This document shows, piece by piece, positions 1 through 11,103 of a DNA stretch of 64,000 bases. Both the position numbers and the translations under genes were made by a program. Source of the stretch: Flammula alnicola (taxonomy: Eukaryota > Basidiomycota > Agaricomycetes > Agaricales > Strophariaceae); NCBI GenBank assembly GCA_015499995.1, contig JADNRV010000152.1, positions 62,001-126,000 on the forward strand, in the 5' to 3' direction. The notes beneath the pieces were generated by a model, which saw nothing but the letters and a program-made list of their open reading frames with translations, had not been told where the DNA came from and ran no database searches. Each line of letters starts with the position of its first letter. The stretch's first letter is position 1.

Positions 1-772
1 GTAATTGCCCAACCATTCGACAATGCGCCCAACGCTCCCGTTCCACCATCCTTTCGAATTGCTTTTTAATCCCTGCATCTTATATCTATATCCCTGTCTC
101 CGACCCCATACGCATCCTCTTCAACCTGCATTCCTACTATGATGCCGCCGACTACTAATGGGTATCATCTCCACGTTATTTTGGATCGTTCTTACCTCTT
201 TCTTGCATCCGACTTTATTTTCGTCTTGGTTTTTTCGGACTCTGTTCTCGAAGATCTCGCGTTATTAGAATCTATCGCTGGGCAACATTTATTGCATCGT
301 ATTCCTCCCTGGACCTGCTACATCCCCAGGACGCTATCTACATTATTGTCTCGCCGAGTTTTGTTCTTGTTATCAGCGCGTTGTTATTCTTGTATCCTTC
401 GAGCAACTGTAAGTATTCGGCATGTATCGTGTTACATATTCAATATTGTATTTCCGGTTCTTGACATGTAGCATTAGAGCCATCCGTTTATTATTACTAC
501 TCGTACATGTAGCTAGAGTATTTAAGGCGATTCCTTTATGACCACGTTGGATTTTCATTCACTCTACTTACAATTACAATCTTTTCTTGAAGGAACTAAG
601 CGAGGGCGCAAAAGAGGGTCGAAGTGCCATATTTGGGCGAGGGACTCGGAATAGCTAAGATTATGATTGGCATGCTGCCGTCAGTCCGCGCAAGCGATAA
701 CGGCTTTGACATATACTATGTCAACAACCAGGCCTCCTTCTTCCCCTTCTTTCCTTTCAGCGACTGTCTGTT

Positions 773-1725
773 ATGGCGACGGTTCAGTTGAAGGTTGGAC
801 TTTCTTCAGGATTAAGGTCCTTTGCGCGTCACTCTCCCTCCATAAACAAGGCCGTGGTCCAATTTCGACATTCATCGCAGCAACCTACGGCTACTAGTGC
901 AAGTGGAAATTGGTTCATAACGTCGAGGTTACCCGTCAAGGACCCAGTTCCACATTTCATTCCAGACATCCTTGGTCGAGGTCCATTGAATGATTTCGTT
1001 CGATTTGTTGTGATCCTGAGGTACGCAACCACTGCAATATTCAGAGTCGGAACAGAACTCCATAACAGCGTGAATGCGTTAGCTCAGTCACTGGATTGCT
1101 TATAGCTCCTATTGCATACTCCCATGACGAATTAATGGATTCCGAAAAGCTCCATCCTACCAGCCAACCGGAAAGTTTTCTCCAACAACTCGACGACATC
1201 ATGCATGTTTGGAGATCGAAAGTCCAGGACAAGTTTAAGGACGAGAAGAAAACGATATGGTATAAAAGTGTGCACTTCTGGTACGCCGTAACAATGATGG
1301 GATTCATGGCCTTGCGCGGGCCTGCCTATCAACGTTTTTTGGAAAAATCTGCATCTTCAAGGCACATTCGCGCTCTGGCTATCTTACCAGCTGTAGAAGG
1401 GATACTCGAACCTCGCGTCGCGATATACTCAAATTATGGTCCACCTCGAATATTGCCAATCCGACATGCTATAATATCGCGTCACAGATTTTCCCGGAAC
1501 GACCCGGGCATCGAGATCGCGCAGAGACCAACGTTTGGCACCCTTACGTCGTGGAAGATGGAGGGATGGAAACTTGAAATGGACCCCACGACAGGAGCGA
1601 CTTTCGAGGGACGACACATATCTCCTGAACAAGTCTATAATATGATGAAGACTACATGGATGCAACATTCTGGTCCAGTAATGGAGGCCGGGAGGTATGG
1701 TTCCTTGCGCCAAATCAGTCCCTAG
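773..1725 (+). CDS. hypothetical protein, possibly mitochondrial, splice structure unsettled
   Basis: I do not recognise this protein. One frame opens at the ATG at 773 with an Arg/Ser-rich, acid-poor start (ATVQLKVGLSSGLRSFARHS) that resembles a mitochondrial presequence. A second frame runs from about 1096 (first ATG at 1135) to a stop at 1725; it begins acidic and helical and contains an aromatic, possibly membrane-associated stretch (WYKSVHFWYAVTMMGFMAL). A donor-like GTACGC lies at 1021, but none of the nearby acceptors I tried joins the two frames cleanly, so they may be two exons, two genes or debris. The last 60 or so residues recur 1.2 kb downstream in a diverged copy. The coding potential is moderate and the function unknown. 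Confidence 0.3.
1523..1715 (+). repeat. upstream copy of a diverged ~190-bp duplication
   Basis: This segment matches 2704-2895 at roughly 75-80% by eye, both as DNA and in the encoded peptide (PTFG, LEM, TTGATF, GRH, PEQVYN occur in both). Here the frame is open and forms the end of the hypothetical protein upstream. Confidence 0.7.
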
Positions 1726-3368
1726 AGTCTCGCCTCCTCGTTCAATAGGGTTGAAACTTGAAGACGAAGGTGACTTGATACTGGTCTCGTATCCTCCTGA
1801 ACGACCTCAGGCTGTTTCAGTCTGCCACGATACACTCATAGGGTCCTCTTTCCCTACAACATACCACCTTTTGCCCCCCCTCATGCAATGTATAATAACA
1901 AATACCATCGTGCGCCATGGCTTCGTTGCCAAAGCACTCGAAGATGAGTGTTTCTTTACAGCACACATAAACTCAGTGCCTTTCCTTTCTCTGAATTTGA
2001 GACGTGATTTCGTCTTTCTTTTCTGAGGTAGTTTCACCGAAGGGGCGCAAAAAGGCGCCATGTGGTCTAATCGGAGTCCTCCTTCTCTTGCTCTTATCAC
2101 CATCTACTCATAAATGCCGTTCCACCAATACACTCACATCTGCCGACACAGCCTGCGCCGCGCAACACAACAATCCCACAATGAACCTATCCAACGTGTG
2201 TTGCACTTCCTCAACCTTCAACGACGATATAAAGTACTAGATTCTACCTCAGCTTGACGGGTTCTGGTACGATGTCATGGTAAACTCGATGTTCTCGCGC
2301 GAGCAGGTGGCGGGGATGGAGACGGACGTCGTGGAGGGTCTAAAAGGCGACACGAGCATCCCGAAGGAGAGGTTCGTCGCAATCAAGGGGTTTATGTATA
2401 CAGCGCGCCGGTGTGGGATGTGCCTGGTGTCGAGGGACTCTGCCACTCTCTTCGCACGACCGCCTTGTAGGCGGGCGATCGAGTTGCGCAAGAAAGTCTA
2501 TACCCACATGCGCTCGCAGTCGACCACTCTGCGAAATATGTCAGATTGCGACTTTCATCGATTTGTCCTGTGCGCGAGTGGTTGAATCTTTCGTCTTACT
2601 TACTCCATCACCATCACCACCACCTCATTCATCCCTGGTCTGACTTTATGAGAAGTTCCTCACAGTTCTTCAATATTAAATATTACTCACTTCATACTAT
2701 TACGCAGAAGCCGACGTTTGGCAGCCTTCAGTCATCACGCATGAATGAACAGAGACTTGAAATGAACTCTACGACGGGCGCGACTTTCGATGGACGACAC
2801 ATGCCTCCAGAACAGGTCTATAATTAATAAAGACTACGTGGGTGCAACATTCTGGTCCAGTATTAGAGTGGAAGTAGAGGCTATGGCCTTTTGCGCCTAT
2901 ACAAATCCAAGATACTCTAGAGTCCGCTAAACTCATCGATACTATTACTCGCTTCATACCCTTGGCATCATCTCACTGTAGATCGCATCTGCCTTTCTTG
3001 GAAGTTGGAATACCCGTAAAGATCGTTCTCTGCGCATCCTTTGGATCCTCTTCCGGAACCACAATGCAAGCGGTAAATATTGGCCTTCATACGGTTCGTA
3101 CTCCCAAACGGCTGTTGTCCAGGCTTATTAATGCAGGGCAGGAGAACGATTTGAGACATGAGTGCCAGCTGAGCGCTGAAGCGCTGAATATTGAGACAGG
3201 CACCGGAATGTAACTTACAGGCGGCTATTTGCTCAGTGCTCCGGAATGTCAGGCTGTGTCGTCCAGTGGATATTGGGTATTAGGTTGACTATCCTTCATT
3301 CCAGTATGTTGAGATGGGGTAATGCAGCAGAATGTATGTCAATGAGTAAATAATACAGAATATGAAGT
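1726..3368. other. no confident gene; short ORFs and a degenerate duplication
   Basis: A locally GC-rich frame at 2277-2585 encodes about 100 residues I cannot place (it includes MFSREQVAGMETDVVEGLKG). It may be a gene fragment. Nothing else here has convincing coding character. The 3' part lies downstream of the convergent GRX5 gene. Confidence 0.4.
2704..2895 (+). repeat. downstream, degenerate copy of the 1523-1715 segment
   Basis: The homologous frame ends at TAATAA (2824-2829), where the upstream copy reads on through TATGATG. This copy therefore looks like a truncated, non-functional duplicate. The flanks do not match, which suggests a segmental copy and not a complete gene duplication. 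Confidence 0.7.
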
Positions 3369-4170
3369 CTAGGCTGCTGCCTTCTCTTTCACCTCCGACG
3401 GCGCCTCCTCTACAGGTGCTGTTGCTGATGGGGCTTCTTCTGAAGGCTGGGAAGAACCTGCGTCTGATGGTACATCTTCTGTCGATGTAGTTTCGATCTT
3501 TGGAATAACACCGTTGTTCTCCAGAAGAGTTTCTAGTTCGCCAGATTGATGCACTAAAAAAAGCACAGCGTTAGTAAGCATGCTTAAATCTTGACCTTGA
3601 GGATCGAGGCCGTGCGCCGGGGTGAAGGTGTGGGGAGGAAATAGGCAAGCAGCATGAACTCACTTCCGATAAGAATGTCACATCCACCAACGAATTCACC
3701 GTTGACGTAGATCTGTGGCACTGTAGGCCATTCCCTGCGTCATACACAACAAATATCCCTTCATTCCGGCCGCACTGAGAGCAGAAAGAAATGGACGCAC
3801 GAGAATTCCTTGATACCACTCCGCAGCTCCTGGTCAGCCAACACGTTGTATGTCTTCAATTTCTCGCTCGGTACACCGTGAAGGTCAAGGATCTGTACCA
3901 CGGCACGGGAGAAACCGCACTGGGGCTCTGCAGGTGTACCTTTCATGAATAGGACGACAGGGTCCGCTTTGACTGCTTGCTCGAGTTTAGCCCGGACATC
4001 TTGTGAGAGGTAGCGGTAGGCTGTGAGCCGACTTGAAAGGAATGTGGAAGGTGCGGTGCGGTTAAGGAACCTGACCTTCATGGGATACGACGCGGTTAGT
4101 TAGTTTGGACTAATCTGACTTTCTGTAAGGGTGGAAAACTTACAGATGAGCGAAGGCCTGGTCGGAACAT
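3369..4170 (-). CDS. GRX5: monothiol glutaredoxin, mitochondrial Grx5 type
   Basis: Four exons: 4144-4170, 3801-4075, 3664-3734 and 3369-3553, giving 185 residues. Joining them restores every Grx5 landmark: [12 protein letters not shown] with the single active-site Cys at about residue 62, the [19 protein letters not shown] core with the cis-Pro and GG glutathione-binding turns, and the closing [11 protein letters not shown]. The first 30 or so residues are rich in Arg, Ser and Thr with no acid until SQD, as expected of a mitochondrial presequence. In this family the protein passes [2Fe-2S] clusters from the Isu scaffold to client proteins in the matrix. Unusual here is an extra acidic, Ala/Ser/Glu-rich tail of about 50 residues after the glutaredoxin fold. 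The promoter side faces the SDR gene across an inserted transposon. Confidence 0.95.
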
Positions 4171-4418
4171 GATTCTAGGATGGTGGTGGTGGTCAAGAGG
4201 GAAGGGTGAGAAAGGTATGCAACGAGCGAAACGTCTGTTCAAGTAACAAGTTCGGTGACTTCCTCGGTGACTTTGGCTGAGAAAAAGTGGTTTGATGATG
4301 TAAGCAACCGGGCATCGCTCACGTGCGCGGAATAGTATCGTGATTGCGCGACAGCCAATGAGATACTTCGTATCGCCATGTTACCCCAATGTAACCGGGG
4401 AACTCGAACGCAATTTGA

Positions 4419-5502
4419 CACACCGGCGGTTCCAACATTAAAAGCTCCTTTTGACGTGTATCAAGTACGTTGTCAAAGATTTTAAGTATTAGTTACCATA
4501 TTGAATATTTCAGCATTTAAAATCTTTTATTAAGTCTTAAAGATTCTCGTATTTTAAATCTTGAATAAGATATAAAGCTCCTTTCCACGGTAACAAATAT
4601 TTTAACTCGAAATTTATTTAAAATGTTCCACCATATTTAAAAATTTAATTTAGTAAGAAATACTTTTAGTACTTAAAATAAAAATAAATCCAATAGCGTG
4701 GTTACCATTTTAAATATTGAGCACAATCTAAAATTTACACATATTTAAAATATAAAAGAACATTTAAAATTATCAAAGATGTTATTCAAGATTTCAAGTA
4801 GAAAAAAATCCTCGATTAATCGCCCACTCATTGCCCACTCATTGCCCACTTGTCGCCGACTTTCTGGGCACATAATGCATGCCCGGTGAAAAAGCAAATG
4901 TGCACAACCCAGCCTTGAGAATCCTTGATAATTTAATATTTAATCCTACAGACCAAGTGAGCAAGTTTCCCTCGTACTTATTCAGGAGATGCGGCTTACT
5001 AACTAAGAAACTTGAATCCACCCACTAATTTCGGCGGGACGGCGAGCCGTCGCACGCATAACGGGCGCTAGGCAGGTAATGAGTGGGCGATGAGTGGGCA
5101 ATTAATCGAGGATTTTTTTATACTTTAAATGCTGGATACCGTGTAAGATTTTTTAAAATGTTACTTAATATTTGAAGTATAAAGACTTCTAAGACATTGT
5201 CACATATTCATTATATAAAGCAACGTATCGGAATTTTTAATACTTAAAATTTAAGATATTCCCGATTGTTATCCTAGTCTTAAAATACTTGACTTCGTAT
5301 AAAGCACCTTTCAATGTAATCAAAGATTTTAAATCTAAGATATCCCTACATGGTGTTGAGTATTTAAAATAGAATAATTTCTTGTACGTTATCCGACATT
5401 TTAAATACGAAATAAGATTGTAGAATTTCCTACACTTAAAATCCTTGATAACGTACTTGATACACATCAAAAGGAGCTTTTAATGTTGGAACCACCGGTG
5501 TG
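4419..5502. mobile_element. non-autonomous DNA transposon, CACTA-like ends, 1,084 bp
   Basis: The two ends are inverted copies of each other over about 68 bp with only a few mismatches. Each begins CACACCGG and continues through GGTTCCAACATTAAAAGCTC. The bases outside are TGA on both sides (4416-4418 and 5503-5505), consistent with a 3-bp target duplication. CAC-starting termini plus a 3-bp duplication fit the CACTA/EnSpm superfamily; this assignment is inference. The interior is very AT-rich, has no coding capacity and repeats an AAAGCNCCTTT...AAAGATTTTAA word several times in both orientations. It would need a transposase from elsewhere. Confidence 0.8.
4802..5119. mobile_element. second inverted-repeat element nested inside the 4419-5502 element
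   Basis: Ends at 4802-4845 and 5075-5119 are inverted copies: seven A's followed by TCCTCGATTAAT and then reiterated GCCCACTCATT blocks. The roughly 318-bp insert has a less AT-rich core (including a GGCGGGACGGCGAGCCGTCG stretch) unlike its host element. I could not identify a clear target-site duplication. No coding capacity. Confidence 0.7.
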
Positions 5503-5559
5503 TGAACGAGTGTATATTCCGTTCTTGCTCTCCTTCTACCGCCTTGCATTTAACGAACC

Positions 5560-6461
5560 ATGAAAGTTGAGAACAGGACTTTTGTTGTCTCCGGAGGGTG
5601 CGTTGTTATGTCCAAAACTTTCGGATAGCTTGGCTGAAAAGCATTCCAGCTCTTCCGGCCTCGGATTAGCGACAGTGGAGGATCTTCTTTCCAAACAGGC
5701 CTATGTGTCTATAGTCGACCGCTCAGCACCACCAGAGTCTATCCTTTCGTCCCCGAATGTCAAATTCTACAAAACCGACATCACAATCCTTTTGGAAGTG
5801 GCCTCGGCCGTAAACAACACCGTCGAGTGGACAGTTACCACTGGTGCACTCTTAGGAGGCGTTATCAACTGTGCCGGTGTAGGAATAGCGGCGAAGATCA
5901 TTGATGCTCATGGCAAACCCCATAGCTTGGATCTCTGGAACTTCGCCATTGCTGTAAACCTTACTGGATCATTCAATCTGACGCGTTTGGTACTCGAGCA
6001 TCTCGTCAAAGTCGAACCGGAAGCTGGAAATGATGGTGAACGGGGTGTTGTTGTGTTTGTCGCAAGCGCCGCTGCAGTCAGTCATTTTCCATCACGTCTC
6101 CCGTTCCATACTGATAACATGCCGTTACTCTTTTAAACAGTTCGAGGGTCAACCGGGACAGACAGCCTACTCAGCGACGAAAGGTGCCTTGCGCTCCATG
6201 ACGCTGCCAATGGCGCGTGACCTTGCACGCCACAACATCCGCATCGTCACAATTGCCCCAGGTGTTTTCGACAGCAGCATGACGGCCAACTTCCCCGCCA
6301 AAACAAGGAAGAGCTTGGAGAACGAGGGCATCGTCTATCCTAGGCGATTTGGCCAACCGTATGAATTTGCAAAGACTGTGAGCTGGATCATAGATTGCCC
6401 GTATGTCAACGGAGAGACTATTCGGTTGAGCGGTGGAGGCAGATTACCTGGAAAGCTGTAG
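5560..6461 (+). CDS. short-chain dehydrogenase, HSD10 / type-2 3-hydroxyacyl-CoA dehydrogenase-like
   Basis: Three exons (5560-5597, 5650-6076, 6141-6461) encode 261 residues, the same length as I recall for animal HSD17B10. Intron 1 splits the nucleotide-binding turn, which after joining reads VVSGGSSGLG. The NxxG equivalent is INCAG, the catalytic Ser is about residue 152 (FVASAAA), and Tyr165/Lys169 lie in TAYSATKGA. The segment FEGQPGQ before them and MTLPMARDLA, IRIVTIAPG after them are characteristic of the HSD10 branch. Family members oxidise 3-hydroxyacyl-CoA with NAD+ in mitochondria, in branched-chain amino acid and fatty acid breakdown. No long presequence is evident. A transposon ends only 57 bp before the start codon. 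Confidence 0.9.
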
Positions 6462-7052
6462 CCGTTGTACATGGATTGTATGTGTCCATTAAGTCCATCC
6501 CGCATGGTGACCTTGCTGACGTTTCTCCTTTCCTGAAGTTTTATTCCAGAGCAATTATATCCAATTGACATTCAATTTGATTTAGCAACCCGAATGACGT
6601 ACTGGAGCTGCAGTACCGCTCGAGCTAAAATCTCAAACAATTAACCAAATTATGCGCGACTCAGTTAGTATGAAAAGAAAATATGACCATATCTTCAGGT
6701 TGAGGAGTTCAAAGCAGTCATAATCTCATTTATTCCACTCAAACCATATCCAGTTACCGCTGTGAATCGGATTCCGCTTCACCATATTAAAGACTCGGAG
6801 TCGGTACTGTATTTTCTTCCCTGCTTGTGCTATTTATAGCACCCGCTGGAATGCCGAAGCAATTTATGTGGCGCATGCATATTCTCAACTATGTGAGATC
6901 GCAGGACCGACAACTAATTACAAATAAATCAAGAGACAATCCGGTACGTTACGTTCCTTTGATGGGCATGAAAGGTAACAACAATTTACAGCTTTCGTCT
7001 TGCCACTATTTACAGATCAAGGAGGACTTGTATCAGTTCTCCAAGGTTATTG
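6462..7052. other. intergenic, nothing recognised
   Basis: Between the SDR stop and the convergent DUF6593 gene. One 77-codon frame at 6827-7060 has no family signature and is probably chance. Confidence 0.5.
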
Positions 7053-8035
7053 TTAATTGAAAATCTCTTTAGTAGTCTCTGGTCTGCCTGGCGTCAACCT
7101 CTTACGCTCGATTATCAAGAGCGAGATGAGGATATGGTCCAGATATTGGTGACCCTCTGGAGTTACTTCCAACTCAGGAAGTTGGTCTCCCAGATACACC
7201 GCCGGGGGAGTGAACCTCGCTAAAATTGGTCTGCTGCCGTTCGCAGAGCGGCACTGGGAATTGAAAAGATAATGAGGTGAGAAAGTCGCATATGGGAGCA
7301 AGTGTGTGTGGGTGGATGAACTTACGACGCATGGGCGCTTCTCGAACTCCCATCTGAGGTGGTATTTTTCATTGATGTTGGCGGGATGCCAGTACCAGTT
7401 TCCCTACAACGACCGCAATTAAGTATCGAATTCAGGACAGAGGAACGGCCATGCAGATATGACGTACCCAGGTTCCCGACTGGGTCAGTGCAATAGCTGT
7501 ATTATCTATAACGCGCCCGACGCGTACGCAGCTCGCTGCAGCTACCATGCCCATTCTACACGCAGAATGTCAGTTCCTTTTCCCGCATTCAAGTTGGCAG
7601 GCCTCTGAACGAAATGATAGCCTCCTACTCACTCGAATGAGCCCACCGGTGTTCCAGACTCGTCCGCTCCGAGATAGACCGTAGTGATATAGGACGAGGG
7701 CATGAAGCAGTTCATCCTCACAGAGATGCAGTATTGCGCTTGTGTGTCTTTATCTGGTGTGGACTTGTGCGGGACGAGTAGCATCGAGCTGATACCGACG
7801 GGTGAGAACGAATAGATTGCATTGGAGCTTGGGTTCTGGGATGCATATCTGGATAATTTCAATGTTAGATATTTTGGTGTGAATGTTTTACTTACTGTGG
7901 TGGTTGTTCACCACGAGCAGGTGATGCTACATTTCGGGATGAAACGTGGCTTGAAAAAATAAATTCAGTTATTCGATATGGGGGAAGTTAGAAAGATTGG
8001 CACAAATATGAATTCGTCTCGGTAGGGACTTGCAT
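7053..8035 (-). CDS. DUF6593-family protein, paralogue A (222 aa)
   Basis: Six exons: 8004-8035, 7896-7949, 7633-7848, 7468-7555, 7326-7403 and 7053-7253. The joined product shows the mushroom-fungus DUF6593 pattern: a Pro-rich start ending GEQPPQ, the YSFSPVG strand, YCISVRMNCFMPSSYITTVY, a second half with TWGNWYWHPA and YHLRWEF, then PILARFTP, ELEVTPEGHQYLDHIL and the closing LLIIERKRLTP. The family is all-beta, widespread in Agaricomycetes and, to my knowledge, without an assigned function. No signal peptide or membrane segment. Exon 1 (32 nt) and exon 3 (216 nt) are exactly as long as those of the tandem neighbour B, and the intron phases are identical. Confidence 0.85.
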
Positions 8036-8830
8036 GATTAGATATCGATTCTTCGAAGATCGGTGATACCGAATTAGCAGTAGCGGCAGAGTTAGACGGT
8101 AGAGATCGTCAGTGTATTTTTACTGCGTTAAATACAAAATTAGAGTCGAGAGCCGTGATCCAGAGATGCAAATGCTCTGCACCGCCTGTACCGCCTCAGA
8201 CGTCGACTCTCGTGGAAGACGCGCTGGCCAAGCAAAATCTACCTGTTGATAACAAAGTTAAAATCACACTCATTGAGCCCATAGAGACCATAAACCACAT
8301 GAATGCCAAGTACACACGAGGTCACCGGTCAAGGCGCATCCGAACTAGTCGAAGTACGCGGTGTTGATGGGAAGTGGTGCGCATAAAATCTGACAGCCAC
8401 AGCCCTCTGTCTTCCAGCATAAGCCCCTTCTGTTCAATATCCCTTATCTTCGCGATTCTGGCCTCTACATATCTGTTGCACCGATATCGGGATTAGTCGC
8501 ATCACTAGTGGCAAGGTACGTAGTCTTTGGACGCACTTGGTCTACAAAAGCGGTCCGAACTTCGACTGACAGCACAGCATTCGGACAATGGCAGGAGTTA
8601 TATGGACGCCCGGACTTCTAACATTGCCGTGAATAAACGAGACCTGACAAAGGAAATGAGTCGTAACAAACTTCCTGATGATTAACGATAGTGCAGGGAT
8701 TAATAATACATACATATTTAGGATAGCGAGAAATCGGGAAATAGAACCAACCTAAAGTACAATACATCTATAGGGGCTTGAGACGAACTTAGAAGAGTAG
8801 CCATTTTACCTCTTCGAAACCCAATGAAAA
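8036..8830. other. intergenic between DUF6593 paralogues A and B
   Basis: It presumably holds the promoter of A and the 3' end of B. A 70-codon plus-strand frame at 8155-8367 has no recognisable features. I see no trace of a further paralogue. Confidence 0.5.
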
Positions 8831-10084
8831 TCAATTAAAAAGTTGCTTGAGGACCCTATCTTTCCCAGGTGTAAGCCTCCTGCGCTCGATGATGAGAAGG
8901 GAGAGCAGGAGATCGTCGAAGAAATCTTGTCCCAGAGGCGTGACCGTCAGTTCTGCGAGGACTGGAGGTCCACCGGCTGGGACTTGTCGAGCTGGCGTGA
9001 AAGTGGCCAGTGTGCTCGCTTCGGCGCCAGAGCCTATTTTAAGAAGGGATCGGCACTGGAGTCGCGTTTGTATAAGGAATATTGATCTTTATGAAGGAAG
9101 AGGAGTATACGCACGATGAAGGGTGTTTGTCTGTAGTCCCATAAAAGTCTCTTCTTGGAGTCTGGAGGAATCCAAAACCATAATCCCTACGCATTGGCAT
9201 TGTTCCGATTGGTCAAGGTTTCTTGACTGATAAGGAAACGAACTCACAGATTGACGCGATCCCAGTCTTTTCGATAACAAGGAGCCTATTAGAAGTTCTT
9301 TGCCTTCAATGGTGACTGTAGACGGGCTACCAGCGATGCCCATTCTACCGAGTCAGCGAGAAATCAATTAGTAATTGTAAAACAAAACCGTAAATCCGAG
9401 GTAAAAAAACTCACTCAAACTGAGCGACGAGTTCGCCATAGCCGGAACCACCACGGCGAATTGTCGTGATATGGTTAAGCGGCATGAAGCAGTTCATGCT
9501 TATCGATATGTGGTATTTCGGAGGCGAATCTTCGGCTTCTGAATTTGGGGCTACGATCATCGAGCTGTAGGAGATAGACGAGAAGTCGTATTTGACGGAG
9601 GCGGTGGGTCGCTGGACGGTGGCGATATAACTGAAAAAGAACAAGATAAGCTGGTGATCTTTTAGAGATACTGTAAGATTGGAAAACAAACTCTGGGGGA
9701 TTTTCATTGGCCTCTATGAGGGAGATGGGTCTTGATAGCGGGGGAGAGAAGGGTTGCGAATGAGAGGATGAGGCATAGGATGAGCTATCAGAGGCTACAG
9801 TATCGAGATAGAGGGTATCAAGGTAAATGCTCCGCCGGTCCCACAGCTGAGTATCAAGTGGCTCCGAGGAGTATCGAGAAGACGAAGAAAGAGGCGTGCT
9901 CGGACGTTCAATTGTGATCCTTGGGACTTCACAATTTTGAACACCAAGGCTGTGACTTGCATTATCGATTGGCAATAGATAGCTGCCGGTGGCAAGATTT
10001 AGTGCGTCATTTTACAGGATGAACGCGTCGCGTAGGAGAATGAAATACATACGCAGGAGAGGGAGATCTGGCAAGTGGCATCAT
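8831..10084 (-). CDS. DUF6593-family protein, paralogue B (310 aa)
   Basis: Six exons: 10053-10084, 9692-9982, 9415-9630, 9248-9344, 9115-9186 and 8831-9055. The last exon has no internal ATG and is easily overlooked; it carries CRSLLKIG, LATFTPARQVPAGG, ELTVTPLGQDFFDDLL and LLIIERRRLTPGK. The central exon holds YHISISMNCFMPLNHITTI, and exon 5 reads GLWFWIPPDSKKRLLWDYRQ. Exon 2 is expanded to 291 nt and adds a Ser/Pro/Arg-rich, probably disordered N-terminal region of about 90 residues absent from A. It lies head-to-tail upstream of A. The start is the first of two consecutive ATGs, chosen because it gives the same 32-nt exon 1 as in A. Function unknown. Confidence 0.83.
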
Positions 10085-11103
10085 TGAAATGGGCGAGTCT
10101 AAGATCTTTCGAAATGCAAGCACGGGAGTTATCGTCAAGAGTGACTTGAGGAAGCAGTGGGAATCCCAAAGGGTGGGTTTCTTCAAAGACCTAGAGAGTT
10201 ATAGCTCAGAAATATCAGGAAAAAGCACTGCCTCGTCCATGAGACGGGGTTCTATGTAGAACATCAAAGTCAAACTCCAAGTAAGTGCTGCGCTGTCCTC
10301 GGCACGCCACAAGGAACTCTAGGAGGGACATTGGCTCTTGAAACTGCATCACTATAAGAATATTCGCAGCCGAGTGTTTCTAGTCCGAGCTATGACTCGA
10401 TGGTTGGCAGCTGCAGGAGAACGATGAAATTAGAAATCTGCACTCTCATCGGCACTGCCTCCGATTATGGATGAGCGGGCCGGCCTCCGGCAAAAGCCGA
10501 CTGTGCCTCGACAAACGAATGAGGTCACTGACATGAATCAGAGCTATCCATCCACGAATAGCTCAGAAAGGCTTCGCCGACCAATGTACTTACACTACCG
10601 AGTCCAAAACTACTGCTCACGAAGTTGCTCCGCAACACACTGTGGGACTTGGTCATGACGCCCTCCATAGCCTAAGGGTATTACTAACGGGTGCTCTGTC
10701 ATGTCATCATCCGATATCATTCTCGCACAAGAACGAGAGCGGAGCGGTCATTATTATTGAGCCATATTTCAAAGCAACCGAAACGTTGCTCGCGCCCAAC
10801 AACGTTCTCTGCAAGTTTTCAATTCACTTCTTATCTGCCGAGTCTAATAAACAAGGGAACAATCTAATCATAATAACATTGACTCACTTATCGCGCGCTA
10901 CTAGTACTTATCAGTCCGCACACGGTCACCCCTATCCGAATCCGCGTACGTCTCCTTCGGTTCTTGTTCTTGCCCTTCCAGGACTCAGGTCAATTTAGTG
11001 CCAGCAAAGCGACTCCTCTTACCAGCCATTCCCTACACGTCTGGCTCTCTTTCACTCAACCCACCCAAACACAAACTCAAGTCCAAGTCCCAAACTGCCA
11101 CCC
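10085..11103. other. divergent intergenic region, nothing recognised
   Basis: It separates DUF6593 B (minus) from the serine-rich gene at 11104 (plus) and presumably contains both promoters. The last 200 bp are C/T- and A/C-rich, common for fungal 5' leaders. No gene signature was found. Confidence 0.5.

Larger units (their letters stand above)
4171..5559. promoter_or_regulatory. GRX5/SDR divergent intergenic region, mostly filled by a transposon
   Basis: The ATGs of GRX5 (minus) and the SDR gene (plus) are 1,389 bp apart, but 1,084 bp of that is the AT-rich element at 4419-5502. Native flanks are about 248 bp on the GRX5 side and 57 bp on the SDR side. The pre-insertion shared promoter was therefore about 300 bp. 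Confidence 0.6.
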
